Origin: CAWEQO01 sp963811225
Lineage (GTDB): Bacteria > Chloroflexota > Anaerolineae > Anaerolineales > Anaerolineaceae
Reading direction: 5' to 3'
DNA: 64,000 nt
NCBI GenBank assembly: GCA_963811225.1
Contig: CAWEQO010000012.1
Span: 558,001 to 622,000, forward strand
This document shows, in pieces, positions 42,343 through 51,588 of the stretch (the first letter of the stretch is position 1; every line of letters begins with the position of its first letter). Position numbers and translations under genes: made by a program. Under the pieces are notes generated by a model. It made no database searches. It worked only from the letters and a program-made list of their open reading frames with translations, and was not told where the DNA came from.

Positions 42343-44578
42343 GCCGCGCCCCAAACAGGCAGAAGTGCTGCGCTATCGTTATGGCAAGATGGGCGTCTCG
42401 GCCGTGCCGGGCAGCGGTAAGACACAAACCCTTTCCTATTTGGCGGCCAAGCTGATCGCCGAGGAGTATGTGCAGGACGATCAAGAAGTGCTGGTGGTGA
42501 CCCTGGTCAACTCAGCGGTGGACAACTTCTCCTCACGCATCGAGAGCTTCATCCGAGAGTTTGGGGTGATGCCGGGCATGGGCTACCGGGTGCGCACCCT
42601 GCATGGCCTGGCGCATGACATTGTGCGCGAGCGGCCCGACCTGGCCGGGCTGCCCAATCAATTCACCATCGTCGACGAGCGTGAGGCCAACGAAATCCTG
42701 GATAGCGCGGCCGGGGCCTGGCTGCGCTCGAACCCAGACTTTATCCAGGAGTACAGCAATCCGGAAATCGATCCGTTTAAGGACTACCGCGTCCAGCAAG
42801 AGTGGAGCAGGATGATCCCGACCATCGCCGGGAATTTCATACGGCAGGCCAAAGACATGCAGCTCTACCCGGCCGACATCCGCCGGCTGCTGGATGGGTT
42901 GAAGATTCAGGAGCCTTTGCTGGCGATGGGCTGTGAAATCTACGAGAACTACCAGCGCGGCTTGAACTACCGCGGCAGCGTTGACTTCGACGATCTGATC
43001 CGCCTGGCGCTGCAAGCCTTGAAGACCGATCCGGATTTCCTGGCGCGCCTGCGTTTCCGCTGGCCCTATATTTTAGAAGATGAAGCCCAAGACAGCAGCC
43101 GGCTGCAAGAGGAAATCCTGCGCCTGCTGTGCGGCGAGGAGGGCAACTGGGTGCGGGTGGGCGATCCCAACCAGGCCATCTACGAGACCTTTACCACAGC
43201 CAGCCCGCGCTTCCTGCTCGACTTTATGGAGGAACCGGGCGTTATCAAGCAAGACTTGCCCAATTCCGGACGGTCGACGCAGAGCATCATCGACCTTGCC
43301 AACCACTTGATCAAGTGGACGCGCCTGCAGCATCCCAACGAGGCGCTGCGCGAGGCGCTCAACTGGCCGGAGGTGCGCCCCACCGAGCCCGACGATCCAC
43401 AACCCAACCCTCCCGACTTTCCTGAGGAGATCCACCTGATCCCAACCAAATACCAGCCCGAGCAGGAACTGCATGCCATCGTGCGCTCCCTGCAGAACTG
43501 GCTGCCGGCGCACCCGGACTCGACCGTAGCAGTGCTGGTGCCGCGCAACGAGCGCGGCGGCAAGCTCGTGCAAGAACTGGAAGCCAACCACATCGAAGTG
43601 GTGGAATTACTGCGCAGCAGCCTATCCACGCGCCAGACGGCCTCGCTGCTGGCCGCGGTGCTGAAATGCCTGGCCGATCCATCCAGCACACAGAAGCTGA
43701 CCGCCCTGCACAAGCTGCTGCGCCTGGATGAAACTCCCACCGGCCCGGAGAAAGATGTTATCCGGGCGGCTAACGAATTGCTGCGTACCTGCAAACGACT
43801 GGAAGGCTACCTGTACCCCTATCCGGGGCAGGACTGGCTGGCCGAACTGGCCGGGGACGGCACGCCCGAGGTGGTGCGGAGTGAGCTTACCGGCCTGCGC
43901 CAATTCATCCAACGCTGGCAGCAAGCCACACTCCTACCGGTCGATCAGCTGGTGCTGACCGTCTCGCAGGACGTCTTCTCGGACGCTGTTGAGCTGGCCC
44001 TGGCGCACAAGCTGGCCCTGTTCCTGGAGCGGGCCGCCCGGGAGCACCCGGATTGGCACCTGGAAGAGTTCACCCTGGAGTTGGAGGGTGTGGCGAACAA
44101 CCGGCGCAAGTTTATCGGCTTCGGCGAGGAGGATATGGGTTTCGACCCCGACCAGCACAAGGGAAAAGTGGTGGTGGCGACCATCCATAAAGCCAAGGGG
44201 CTGGAGTGGGACCGGGTGTATCTGATGTCGGTCAGCAACTACGACTTCCCCTCCGGCGAGCCGTACGACAGCTACATCAGTGAGCGCTGGTTCGTGCGTG
44301 ACAAGCTCAACCTGCCGGCCGAGGCGCTGGCGCGGCTGAAGGCGCTGGCGGAGAACGATCTGCCGGGGATCTACATGGAGGAAGGCCCGGCCACGCTGGC
44401 GGCTCGCGCCGAATACGCCGGTGAGCGCTTACGACTGCTGTTCGTGGCTATTACCCGGGCGCGCAAAGAGCTGGTCATCACCTGGAACACCGGCCGGCGC
44501 AGTGACAACGTGCAGGCGCTGCCGTTCGTGGCTTTGCAATCTTTTTGGGAGCAACAAGAACATGACCCTGAAGCCTGA
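42335..44578 (+). CDS. UvrD/PcrA-like DNA helicase
   Basis: A 747-residue active-looking superfamily 1A helicase that unwinds DNA 3' to 5'. It has the Q-motif-like KPRPKQAEVL, Walker A AVPGSGKTQT, DEAQD in YILEDEAQDSSRL, the GDPNQAIY motif, ATIHKAKGLEWDRVYLMS (motif V) and LLFVAITRARKEL (motif VI). It is the central gene of a coupled three-gene set, overlapping its neighbours on both sides, which suggests one complex like AddAB or AdnAB. Confidence 0.9.
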   Translation: MFKPRPKQAEVLRYRYGKMGVSAVPGSGKTQTLSYLAAKLIAEEYVQDDQEVLVVTLVNSAVDNFSSRIESFIREFGVMPGMGYRVRTLHGLAHDIVRERPDLAGLPNQFTIVDEREANEILDSAAGAWLRSNPDFIQEYSNPEIDPFKDYRVQQEWSRMIPTIAGNFIRQAKDMQLYPADIRRLLDGLKIQEPLLAMGCEIYENYQRGLNYRGSVDFDDLIRLALQALKTDPDFLARLRFRWPYILEDEAQDSSRLQEEILRLLCGEEGNWVRVGDPNQAIYETFTTASPRFLLDFMEEPGVIKQDLPNSGRSTQSIIDLANHLIKWTRLQHPNEALREALNWPEVRPTEPDDPQPNPPDFPEEIHLIPTKYQPEQELHAIVRSLQNWLPAHPDSTVAVLVPRNERGGKLVQELEANHIEVVELLRSSLSTRQTASLLAAVLKCLADPSSTQKLTALHKLLRLDETPTGPEKDVIRAANELLRTCKRLEGYLYPYPGQDWLAELAGDGTPEVVRSELTGLRQFIQRWQQATLLPVDQLVLTVSQDVFSDAVELALAHKLALFLERAAREHPDWHLEEFTLELEGVANNRRKFIGFGEEDMGFDPDQHKGKVVVATIHKAKGLEWDRVYLMSVSNYDFPSGEPYDSYISERWFVRDKLNLPAEALARLKALAENDLPGIYMEEGPATLAARAEYAGERLRLLFVAITRARKELVITWNTGRRSDNVQALPFVALQSFWEQQEHDPEA

Positions 44579-45389
44579 TTTCCATTTTAGCCAGAGCAAC
44601 CTGCAAGACTACGTCGACTGCCCGCGGCGCTTCGAGCTGCGCCACATCGAGCAGCGCGCATGGCCGGCGCTGCAGTCGATGCCGGTCATCGAGCAGGAGC
44701 GGCATATGCTGCAGGGACAACGCTTTCACCGCATGATCCACCAGCACATCGTCGGGCTGCCGTTCGAGCAGCTGCAGCCGCAGGGGGACACCGACCTGGA
44801 ACAGTGGTGGCAGCGCTACCTGGATGCTGGGCCGGTGGATAATCTGCCCGCCGACCGCTATCCGGAATTTACCCTGTCGGCCTATTTCGCCGGGTTCCGC
44901 TTCATCGCCAAGTACGATCTACTCGCCATCGCTCCCGGCGAACGAGCGGTGATCGTGGACTGGAAGACTTCTCGTAAGCGTTCGCCTTCCAACTGGCTCA
45001 AGCGCCGCATGCAGACCTGCCTGTACCGCTTCTTATTGGTCGAGGCGGGGACGCACCTGAACGGCGAACAGCCGCTGCGCCCTGAGCAGGTGGAGATGGT
45101 CTACTGGTTCCCCGGTTTTCCCGACGAACCCGAGCGCCTGCCCTATGACGCCGAGCAGTATACCGCCGACTGCCGCCGACTGGAACGGTTAGCCAAAGAG
45201 ATCGACGGACGCCAGCCGGGGCAGTTCTTGATGACCGACGAGGAGCGCCGCTGCGAGTTCTGCGAATACCGTTCGCTGTGCCGCCGCGGCATACAAGCCG
45301 GGGATTGGGAGGAGCAAGAGGACGCGCCCGAGGAGTATCCCCTGACGCTGGATATCGATTTCGATCAGATTAGCGAAATTGCGCTGTGA
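44562..45389 (+). CDS. RecB-family PD-(D/E)XK nuclease with an iron-sulfur cluster motif
   Basis: A 275-residue nuclease. The active-site residues are His56 (RFHRMIH), Asp119 (AKYDLL) and Asp133-x-Lys135 (VDWKTSRK). Cys20, Cys231, Cys234 and Cys240 form the four-cysteine pattern of AddB and Cas4, where one N-terminal Cys and three C-terminal Cys bind a 4Fe-4S cluster. The gene overlaps the helicase by 17 bases. No cas genes are nearby, so a recombinational repair role is favoured over CRISPR adaptation. Confidence 0.88.
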   Translation: MTLKPDFHFSQSNLQDYVDCPRRFELRHIEQRAWPALQSMPVIEQERHMLQGQRFHRMIHQHIVGLPFEQLQPQGDTDLEQWWQRYLDAGPVDNLPADRYPEFTLSAYFAGFRFIAKYDLLAIAPGERAVIVDWKTSRKRSPSNWLKRRMQTCLYRFLLVEAGTHLNGEQPLRPEQVEMVYWFPGFPDEPERLPYDAEQYTADCRRLERLAKEIDGRQPGQFLMTDEERRCEFCEYRSLCRRGIQAGDWEEQEDAPEEYPLTLDIDFDQISEIAL

Positions 45390-45390
45390 A

Positions 45391-45502
45391 ACGCAAAGCC
45401 CTGACCTCAAGCCGTAGGGGCATCCCTTGTGGTTGCCCTTGTCGAAGGGATTGCGAAAACCGGGGAGGGCAGCCCCTACCCCTTGGAGTCAGGGCTTTGC
45501 GT
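45391..45502. repeat. MITE-like inverted repeat between the nuclease and recJ
   Basis: Arms 45391-45421 and 45472-45502 pair over 31 bases with about five mismatches, beginning ACGCAAAGCCCTGAC. A smaller inverted repeat (ATCCCTT with AAGGGAT) lies inside. It starts one base after the nuclease stop codon. The composite structure and size suggest a non-autonomous repeat element; it may also end or attenuate transcription of the helicase operon. Confidence 0.8.
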
Positions 45503-45521
45503 CTTATCGTCTCCAATCTCA

Positions 45522-47858
45522 ATGATGAATAATCACATCGAACCCATTTCCTATCAATGGATCGAGCCGCAGACGGTGGAGACGCCGCCGGAGGTGCTGC
45601 AAGCCGCCGGGGGCGATCAGCTGTTGGCGGAGGCGCTGGTACGGCGCGGCATCCGCTCTCTGGAGCAGGCCGCCGCCTTCCTCGATCCAAATCGCTGCAC
45701 GCCCACCCGACCGGAAGAACTGCCCGATCTGTGCCGGGCTGCTGACCGGATCGAGCAGGCGATCCGCACGGGCGAGCGCATCGGCGTATGGGGTGATTTC
45801 GACGTGGATGGCCAGACCTCCACCACCATCCTGGTGGGCGGACTGCGCCGCCTGGGGGCCGATCCGCTGCATTACATCCCGGTGCGTGGGCGCGAATCGC
45901 ACGGCATTGCCCTGGAGACGCTGGAGACCTTCCTCGACCGCGGCGTGCAGCTGCTGCTGACCTGCGATACCGGCATTAGCGCCCACGACGCTGTTGACTA
46001 TGCGAATTCTCGCGGTGTCGAGACCATCATCACCGATCACCACGTCCTTCCCGATTCTCTCCCGGCGGCCTACGCGGTGCTCAACCCGCAGCGCCTGCCG
46101 CCCGAGCATCCCCTGCGGCCCTTGTGCGGCGCCGGGACGGCTTTCGAACTGATGCGCGAGCTGCACGCGCGGGCCGGCAAGCTGGATGAGCTGGAGCAAG
46201 ACCTGGACCTGTGCGCCATGGGCACCGTCGCCGATCAGGCTGCGCTCACCGGCGATAATCGCTACCTGGTGCAGCGCGGCCTGCAGCGCATGCGTGTCGC
46301 CCCGCGCCTGGCCCTGCAAGCCATGCTCGACCTGGCCAACACCGAGACCGGCAGCCTGAACGAGGAGCATATCGGCTTCGTGATCGGGCCGCGCCTTAAC
46401 GCGCTCGGCCGCCTGGGAGACACCAATCCGATCGTAGACTTCCTGACCACGCAGAGCCTCGAATCTGCCAGGGTCACCGCCACCCAATTGGAAGGGCTCA
46501 ACAACCGGCGCAAGCTGCTCAATGCCCAGGTGCTGGAAGGCGCCCTGACGCAGATCGAAAACGATCCGCACCTGCTGGATGATCCCGTGCTGGTGCTCAA
46601 CCACCCCTCCTGGCCGGGGGGCGTGGTCGGCATCGTCGCCAGCCGGTTGGTCGAGCTGTTCCATCGCCCTGCCATCCTGCTGACCAACCCGCCTGGTGAG
46701 ACGGCGCACGGCTCGGCCCGCTCGGTGGAAGGCATCAACATCACCGAGGCGCTGCGTGAGAACGCCTCGCTGCTGCTGGGCTTCGGCGGGCACGCGATGG
46801 CGGCGGGCATGTCGCTCCTGGCCGAGCACATCCCCGACCTGCGGCGCGGCCTGGCGCGCAGCATCGAGCGCATGACCGGCGGTCAGATGCCGGCCCGCGA
46901 GCTGGCCATCGACGCCTACCTGGACTGGGGCCACACCTCGCTGGAAATGGTCGAGTCGCTCGACCGGCTGTCGCCGTTTGGAAACGGAAATCCAGCTTTC
47001 GTGTTCGCCAGCCGCGGACTGACCGTGCAAAGCGCCCGCCTGATTGGCAAGGATCAGGCCCATCGCTCGCTGGTGGTGGAGGACGCCGCCGGCAATGCGC
47101 GCAAGGTGCTGTGGTGGCAGGGCGCCGACCTGCCGCTGCCTGAAGGCCGCTTCGACCTGGCCTACGAGCTGCGCGCCACAAACTTTCGCGGCGATACGCA
47201 GATCCAGATCACCTGGGTGGATGCTCGGGCGCTCGAAGCGCCCAAGATCCCCCTGACCGTCCGTGAGAAAGTGGAAATTCTCGATTTGCGCCGTGAGCTG
47301 GATCCGCTGCCGGCGCTGAAGAAACGACTGGATGCGGGCACACTCGTTTGGCTGGAGGGCGAGGGCCAGCCGGGCTGGAAGGGCATCCAAACTTGTGGGC
47401 GGCAGGACTTGCATGCCTGTGAGACCCTGGTGATCGCCACCATCCCATCCGGGCGCAGAGAGCTGCGGGCGGCGCTCCAGGCGGCTGCGCCTAAAGAAGT
47501 GGTGCTGTGCGGTCTGCAGCCCACCCCAGACCAGCCAGAGGCCTTCCTGAAGCGTCTGGTCGGCTTGTCCAAGCACGTTCTGAGTGCCCAGGAAGGATGG
47601 GTTCCACTGGCGCAGCTGGCGGCGGCCATGGGCCAGCGTGAGATCACGGTGGAGATGGGGCTGGAGTGGTTAGCGGCGCGCGGCTTCGTCCACCTGGCCG
47701 AGCGTGACGAGGGCCGCATCCGTTTAGAGACCGGTAGAGCGTCTGACCCGCAGGCCCTTAAGCAAGCCGAAGTGGGGTTAAAATATCTACTCCAGGAGAC
47801 GTCCGCATTCCGGGCGTATTACCTGCGGGTGGGGGCAGACTTACTGGTAAAAAAATAA
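45522..47858 (+). CDS. recJ: Single-stranded-DNA-specific exonuclease RecJ
   Basis: A 778-residue RecJ, a 5'-3' exonuclease for single-stranded DNA used in recombination and mismatch repair. DHH-domain motifs are WGDFDVDGQTS, CDTGIS and ITDHHVLPD; the DHHA1 domain has GFGGHAMAAGM; the OB-type domain includes SPFGNGNPAFVF. The C-terminal 230 residues form an extra region seen in long RecJ proteins. Two ATGs are stacked (45522, 45525); neither has a strong ribosome site. It lies downstream of the helicase-nuclease set. Confidence 0.92.
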   Translation: MMNNHIEPISYQWIEPQTVETPPEVLQAAGGDQLLAEALVRRGIRSLEQAAAFLDPNRCTPTRPEELPDLCRAADRIEQAIRTGERIGVWGDFDVDGQTSTTILVGGLRRLGADPLHYIPVRGRESHGIALETLETFLDRGVQLLLTCDTGISAHDAVDYANSRGVETIITDHHVLPDSLPAAYAVLNPQRLPPEHPLRPLCGAGTAFELMRELHARAGKLDELEQDLDLCAMGTVADQAALTGDNRYLVQRGLQRMRVAPRLALQAMLDLANTETGSLNEEHIGFVIGPRLNALGRLGDTNPIVDFLTTQSLESARVTATQLEGLNNRRKLLNAQVLEGALTQIENDPHLLDDPVLVLNHPSWPGGVVGIVASRLVELFHRPAILLTNPPGETAHGSARSVEGINITEALRENASLLLGFGGHAMAAGMSLLAEHIPDLRRGLARSIERMTGGQMPARELAIDAYLDWGHTSLEMVESLDRLSPFGNGNPAFVFASRGLTVQSARLIGKDQAHRSLVVEDAAGNARKVLWWQGADLPLPEGRFDLAYELRATNFRGDTQIQITWVDARALEAPKIPLTVREKVEILDLRRELDPLPALKKRLDAGTLVWLEGEGQPGWKGIQTCGRQDLHACETLVIATIPSGRRELRAALQAAAPKEVVLCGLQPTPDQPEAFLKRLVGLSKHVLSAQEGWVPLAQLAAAMGQREITVEMGLEWLAARGFVHLAERDEGRIRLETGRASDPQALKQAEVGLKYLLQETSAFRAYYLRVGADLLVKK

Positions 47859-47872
47859 ATGGAGGAGATTCG

Positions 47873-48076
47873 ATGTCGATCCTGTTCGAGCATAAAGGCT
47901 ACATTGGGGAAGCCCGATTTGACAAAGATGCAGGTCTGTTCCACGGTCAATTGATCCGGGTCCAAGATACCGTCAAGTTTGAGGGACACAGCGTCCACGA
48001 GACACGCATGGCGTTCAGGAAGTGCGTTGAAGATTATATGGAACTCAATGCCGAAAAAGGCGAGTCGGAAACATAA
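47873..48076 (+). CDS. Orphan HicB-like antitoxin-fold protein
   Basis: A 67-residue protein with the HicB partial RNase H fold: EHKGYIGEARFDKDAGLFHG, VKFEGHSVHETRMAFRKCVEDY. It lacks the C-terminal DNA-binding segment of longer HicB proteins and no hicA toxin is found on either side. It starts 14 bases after recJ behind TGGAGGAG, so it is probably cotranscribed with recJ. It could be a solitary regulator or the relic of a toxin-antitoxin pair. Confidence 0.8.
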   Translation: MSILFEHKGYIGEARFDKDAGLFHGQLIRVQDTVKFEGHSVHETRMAFRKCVEDYMELNAEKGESET

Positions 48077-48166
48077 ATTCTTTAAAGAAAATCAGTACAA
48101 TAAAGGGGACGGGATTTGTCACTGCTCCGTCAGTGACCACAATTTCATAATCAATCAGGAGGGAAA

Positions 48167-49159
48167 ATGGCACAAAAGGACCACTTGAATTGGGGTTTAT
48201 TAAGCACCGCGCGCATCAACCGGGCGTTAATCCCGCCGTTGATGAAATCGGCCCGCAATCAGCTCACGACGGTTGCAAGCCGTGACGCCGAGCGTGCCAA
48301 GAAATATGCTCGGGAGAATCAGATCCCGCGATCGTTCGGCAGTTATGAGGCGCTTCTGGAAGACCCGGAAATTGACGTGATCTACAACCCGCTGCCCAAC
48401 CACCTGCACGCCGAGTGGACGATCAAGGCTGCCCAGGCCGGCAAGCACGTGCTGTGCGAGAAGCCGATTGGCCTGACGGTGGACGAGGTAGACGCCATGG
48501 CGCAGGCAGCGCAGGATAACCGGGTGGTGATTGCCGAGGCGTTCATGTATCGTCACCATCCACAGACCAAAAAGGTGCTGGAGATGGTGCGCTCCGGTGA
48601 GATCGGCGACCTGGTGACACTGCGCGGCAGCTTCACCTTCCCGATCGACAGTGAGCATCAGGACGACATCCGCCTGGTGCCGGAGTTCGGCGGCGGCAGC
48701 ATCTGGGACGTGGGCTGCTACCCGATCAGCTTCTTCCGCGCCCTGACCGGATCGGCCCCGATCGAGGTATTCGGCTGGCAGCGCGCCTCCGAGCGCGGCG
48801 TCGACCTGACGTTCCTCGGGCAGATGCGCTACGCGGAGCAGATCCTCGGACAGTTCGAGAGCAGCTTCGAGCTTCCGCAGGAAACTTTTATTGAAATCCG
48901 CGGCAGCAAGGGCAACATCTTCATCCCCTCGCCGTTCAAGCCGGGCGACAAAGCCAGCTTCCAGCTGATCAAAGACGGCAAGGTAGACCGGATTACGATG
49001 GGAGATTTCGACCTGTATTCCGGCCAGGTGGAAGATATGTACGATGCAGTCGTCAAAGGCCAGCCGCAGCTGATCCCGCTGAAAGAGAGTCGCGACAACA
49101 TCGCCACGATAAACGCCTTGCTCAAATCGGCCGCAGACGATCAGCCGGTGCGGTTGTAG
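48167..49159 (+). CDS. Gfo/Idh/MocA family oxidoreductase
   Basis: A 330-residue NAD(P)-dependent sugar or inositol dehydrogenase-like enzyme. The N-terminal Rossmann domain begins NWGLLSTARINRALIPPLM (family usually GxGxxA; here G-L-L-S-T-A). The signature EKPIGLTVDEVDAM carries the conserved E-K-P, and GGGSIWDVGCYPI holds the catalytic Asp and nearby residues. It is most like the dihydrodiol/xylose dehydrogenase branch. The substrate is unknown. AGGAGGG precedes the ATG. Confidence 0.88.
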   Translation: MAQKDHLNWGLLSTARINRALIPPLMKSARNQLTTVASRDAERAKKYARENQIPRSFGSYEALLEDPEIDVIYNPLPNHLHAEWTIKAAQAGKHVLCEKPIGLTVDEVDAMAQAAQDNRVVIAEAFMYRHHPQTKKVLEMVRSGEIGDLVTLRGSFTFPIDSEHQDDIRLVPEFGGGSIWDVGCYPISFFRALTGSAPIEVFGWQRASERGVDLTFLGQMRYAEQILGQFESSFELPQETFIEIRGSKGNIFIPSPFKPGDKASFQLIKDGKVDRITMGDFDLYSGQVEDMYDAVVKGQPQLIPLKESRDNIATINALLKSAADDQPVRL

Positions 49160-49167
49160 AGGCAAAC

Positions 49168-50346
49168 GTGCGCTACGATTATCTGATTGTGGGTGGGGGC
49201 ATGGCGGCAGACGCCGCAGCCCGCGCCATCCGTCGGGTTGATGATAAAGGCTCGATCGGGCTGATCGGCAAAGAGCCCGACCCCCCTTACAACCGCCCGC
49301 CGCTTTCGAAGGGGCTGTGGAAGCGCCTGCCACTCAAGCACATCTGGCGCAACACGAACAAACTGGACGTCGATCTGATCTTGGGACGCGAGGCCCGCCG
49401 CCTGGACCCGGCGCAAAAGCTGGTCTGGGACGACAGGGGGGTGGAATACGGCTACGGCAGCCTGCTGCTTGCTACCGGCGCAGAACCGGTGCGCCCCTGG
49501 CCGCCGGGCGAACGGATCTTGTATTATCGCACCCTGCAAGATTACCTGCACCTGCGCTCCCTGGCAGAGACCGGCTCGCGCTTCCTGGTCATCGGCGGGG
49601 GCTTCATCGGCTCGGAGATGGCCGCCGCGCTGACCCAACAAGGCAAGCAGGTGACCATGATCTTCCCGGAGGCGGGCATTGGTGGGCTGGTCTTTCCAGA
49701 AGCGCAGTCACAGTACCTCAACAACCTCTTTCAAGAGAAGGGGGTGCGCATCCTATCGGGCAACCTGGTGCAGTTCCTGTTTGAGAACGAAGCCGGGGTG
49801 GCGGCAGTGACCAGCACCGGCGAGCGCATCGAGGTGGATGCGGTCGTGGCAGGGCTGGGTGTGCGCCCGAGTACCGCCCTGGCCGAGCAAGCTGGGTTGG
49901 ATCTGTCACGCGGCATCCTTGTGGACGAGTCCCTGCGGACCTCCGTGCCGGGGATCTTCGCCGCCGGGGACGTGATGGTTTTCTACAACCCGGCCCTGAG
50001 TCACCGGCTGCGGCTGGAGCACGAAGAGAATGCCAATGCCAGCGGCGCTGCAGCCGGACTGGGCATGGCCGGGGAGCTGCAGCGCTATACCCTGCTGCCC
50101 TCGTTCTATTCGGACCTGTTCGAGCTCAGTTACCAGGCGCTGGGCGAGATCACCCCGGAGATGGAATACGTCGAAGATTGGATCGAACCGCGACGCCAGG
50201 GGGTGCAGTACTTCCTGCGAGAAAAGCGCGTGCGTGGCGTGGCGCTGTGGTCGATGCCCTACGCGGGCCTCGACCAGGCCCGCGAGCTCATCGCCGCGCC
50301 TGGGCCGTTCGAGCCTTCCGACTTGATCGGCGCAATTAGCGTGTGA
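49168..50346 (+). CDS. FAD-dependent pyridine nucleotide-disulphide oxidoreductase (ferredoxin reductase-like)
   Basis: A 392-residue flavoprotein. The N-terminal FAD motif is YLIVGGGMAADAAARAIR, followed by PPYNRPPLSKGLW as in rubredoxin/ferredoxin reductases and AIF proteins. The NAD(P) motif is FLVIGGGFIGSEMAAAL and the second FAD motif is GIFAAGDVM. It could reduce a ferredoxin-type partner; the ferredoxin at 26944 is one candidate by inference only. GTG start 8 bases after the Gfo/Idh gene. The stop codon lies in a palindrome arm. Confidence 0.88.
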   Translation: MRYDYLIVGGGMAADAAARAIRRVDDKGSIGLIGKEPDPPYNRPPLSKGLWKRLPLKHIWRNTNKLDVDLILGREARRLDPAQKLVWDDRGVEYGYGSLLLATGAEPVRPWPPGERILYYRTLQDYLHLRSLAETGSRFLVIGGGFIGSEMAAALTQQGKQVTMIFPEAGIGGLVFPEAQSQYLNNLFQEKGVRILSGNLVQFLFENEAGVAAVTSTGERIEVDAVVAGLGVRPSTALAEQAGLDLSRGILVDESLRTSVPGIFAAGDVMVFYNPALSHRLRLEHEENANASGAAAGLGMAGELQRYTLLPSFYSDLFELSYQALGEITPEMEYVEDWIEPRRQGVQYFLREKRVRGVALWSMPYAGLDQARELIAAPGPFEPSDLIGAISV

Positions 50347-50416
50347 GGGAGAGAGCAGAGAATAAAAAGCAGAGAGCAATGGCTGCTCTCTGCTTTTTAT
50401 TCTCTGCTCTCCCTCA
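50344..50416. repeat. Long inverted repeat with shared purine core between convergent genes
   Basis: Left arm 50344-50378 and right arm 50384-50416 match throughout except for a 2-base length difference, around the 5-base centre ATGGC. The left arm starts at the TGA stop of the flavoprotein gene and includes AGAGAGCAGAGAAT and AGCAGAGAGCA. It may end both converging transcripts. Confidence 0.92.
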
Positions 50417-50421
50417 ACCGC

Positions 50422-51573
50422 TTACTCGTCCGGTTTGTCTTGATATTTATTGAATAAATCATCGAGGGCTTCCCTTAAGAGGAAGGCCTCGCTCTTGTCC
50501 ATCTTCTTAGCCAGCACCGAGAGCCGCTCCAGCTGCGTTTGGGTGTAGTGGCTGGTCTTGGTGACCATCTGGGCGCTCGTAGGCAGGCAGATGCGATTAC
50601 GGCCCGTCTGCTTGGCCCGGTAGAGGGCCTCGTCGGCTTTGCGCAGCAGGTCCACGCGCTCGCTGCCATCGACAGGGAAGGTGGCAACGCCGCCCGAGAT
50701 GCGGAAGCGTACCTGCTGGCTGCTGCGTCCGATGCTGACCGCCTCCGGCAAGTCCTCGATCAGGCGGCGCACCTCCTCGGACAGGATGAAAGCCGAATCG
50801 GCGCGCTTGCCCGGCATGAGCACCAAGAACTCATCGCCCATATAGCGCCCGCAGAAGCCCTCCTCCTCGAAGTTGGCCGCCAGCATGGTCGCCACCCGCT
50901 TGAGCACCTCGTCGCCGGTCCGGTGACCGTAAGCTTCGTTGATGCTGTCAAACTCATCGATGTCCACCAGCAGCACCGACACATCTTGACGCTGCTCGCG
51001 GGCCTGTTCGAGGGTCTCGTCCAGCTTGCGCTGGATGCCGTAGCGGTTCAACAGCCCGGTGAGCGCGTCCTTTTCCTCATAAAACGCGACCGCATTCCCA
51101 CCCGCCTCCTTGGCGCGATAGAGCGCCTGACGGGCCTTTTCAAGCAAGTCTGCCGTCCCGTTTGCGTCGCTCGGGTAAGAAGCCAGCCCCATCGTGACCG
51201 TGCAAGGCCCCTCGATTGCACGCCCATCCACGGTTTCGCCTGGAGCAGTCGCCTGGATCTTGGCACGCAGCGCCTCGGCCTGCTCGTACACTGCTACGAT
51301 ATCTTCAGAATTGACCGCAGCAGCCAGCTCATCGCCGCCGTGACGCCCTACGATGCCCGACTGGCCGAACACCTGAGAAAATTGCTCGGCGATCCCACGC
51401 AGGCGTTGATCCCCAGCCACGTGGCCGTAATTCTGATTGAACTGCATGAAGCGATCCAGGTCGAGGAAGATGAGCGTGACGGGTGTATGATCGGCTTTCG
51501 CGATCATTTGATCCAGCAGTTCCAGGTATGCGCTGCGCGAATGCAGCCCGGTGAGTTCGTCCCTTGGTTCCAT
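50422..51573 (-). CDS. Tandem GGDEF protein with a C-terminal ribbon-helix-helix-like segment
   Basis: A 383-residue protein with two GGDEF domains and no sensor domain. The first (about 1-165) has GRHGGDEL at 77-83; the second (about 167-330) has GRYMGDEF at 242-249, so each departs slightly from GGDEF. No RxxD inhibitory site is seen before either. Residues about 340-378 (TSHYTQTQLERLSVLAKK, then DKSEAFLLREALDDLF) resemble a ribbon-helix-helix DNA-binding unit. It may make or sense cyclic di-GMP and bind DNA. A palindrome over its own promoter suggests autoregulation. Confidence 0.82.
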   Translation of the reverse strand: MEPRDELTGLHSRSAYLELLDQMIAKADHTPVTLIFLDLDRFMQFNQNYGHVAGDQRLRGIAEQFSQVFGQSGIVGRHGGDELAAAVNSEDIVAVYEQAEALRAKIQATAPGETVDGRAIEGPCTVTMGLASYPSDANGTADLLEKARQALYRAKEAGGNAVAFYEEKDALTGLLNRYGIQRKLDETLEQAREQRQDVSVLLVDIDEFDSINEAYGHRTGDEVLKRVATMLAANFEEEGFCGRYMGDEFLVLMPGKRADSAFILSEEVRRLIEDLPEAVSIGRSSQQVRFRISGGVATFPVDGSERVDLLRKADEALYRAKQTGRNRICLPTSAQMVTKTSHYTQTQLERLSVLAKKMDKSEAFLLREALDDLFNKYQDKPDE

Positions 51574-51588
51574 GTTATTCCTCCATAT

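Noticed and set aside
44562..45389. A Cas4 nuclease belonging to a CRISPR system
   Set aside because: The cysteine pattern fits, but no cas genes or repeat arrays are visible, and the gene is coupled to repair-type helicases.
45519..47576. A 685-codon open frame antisense to recJ
   Set aside because: It is a shadow of the GC-rich recJ coding sequence, rich in Gln/Arg/Ala, with no ribosome site or recognisable domain.
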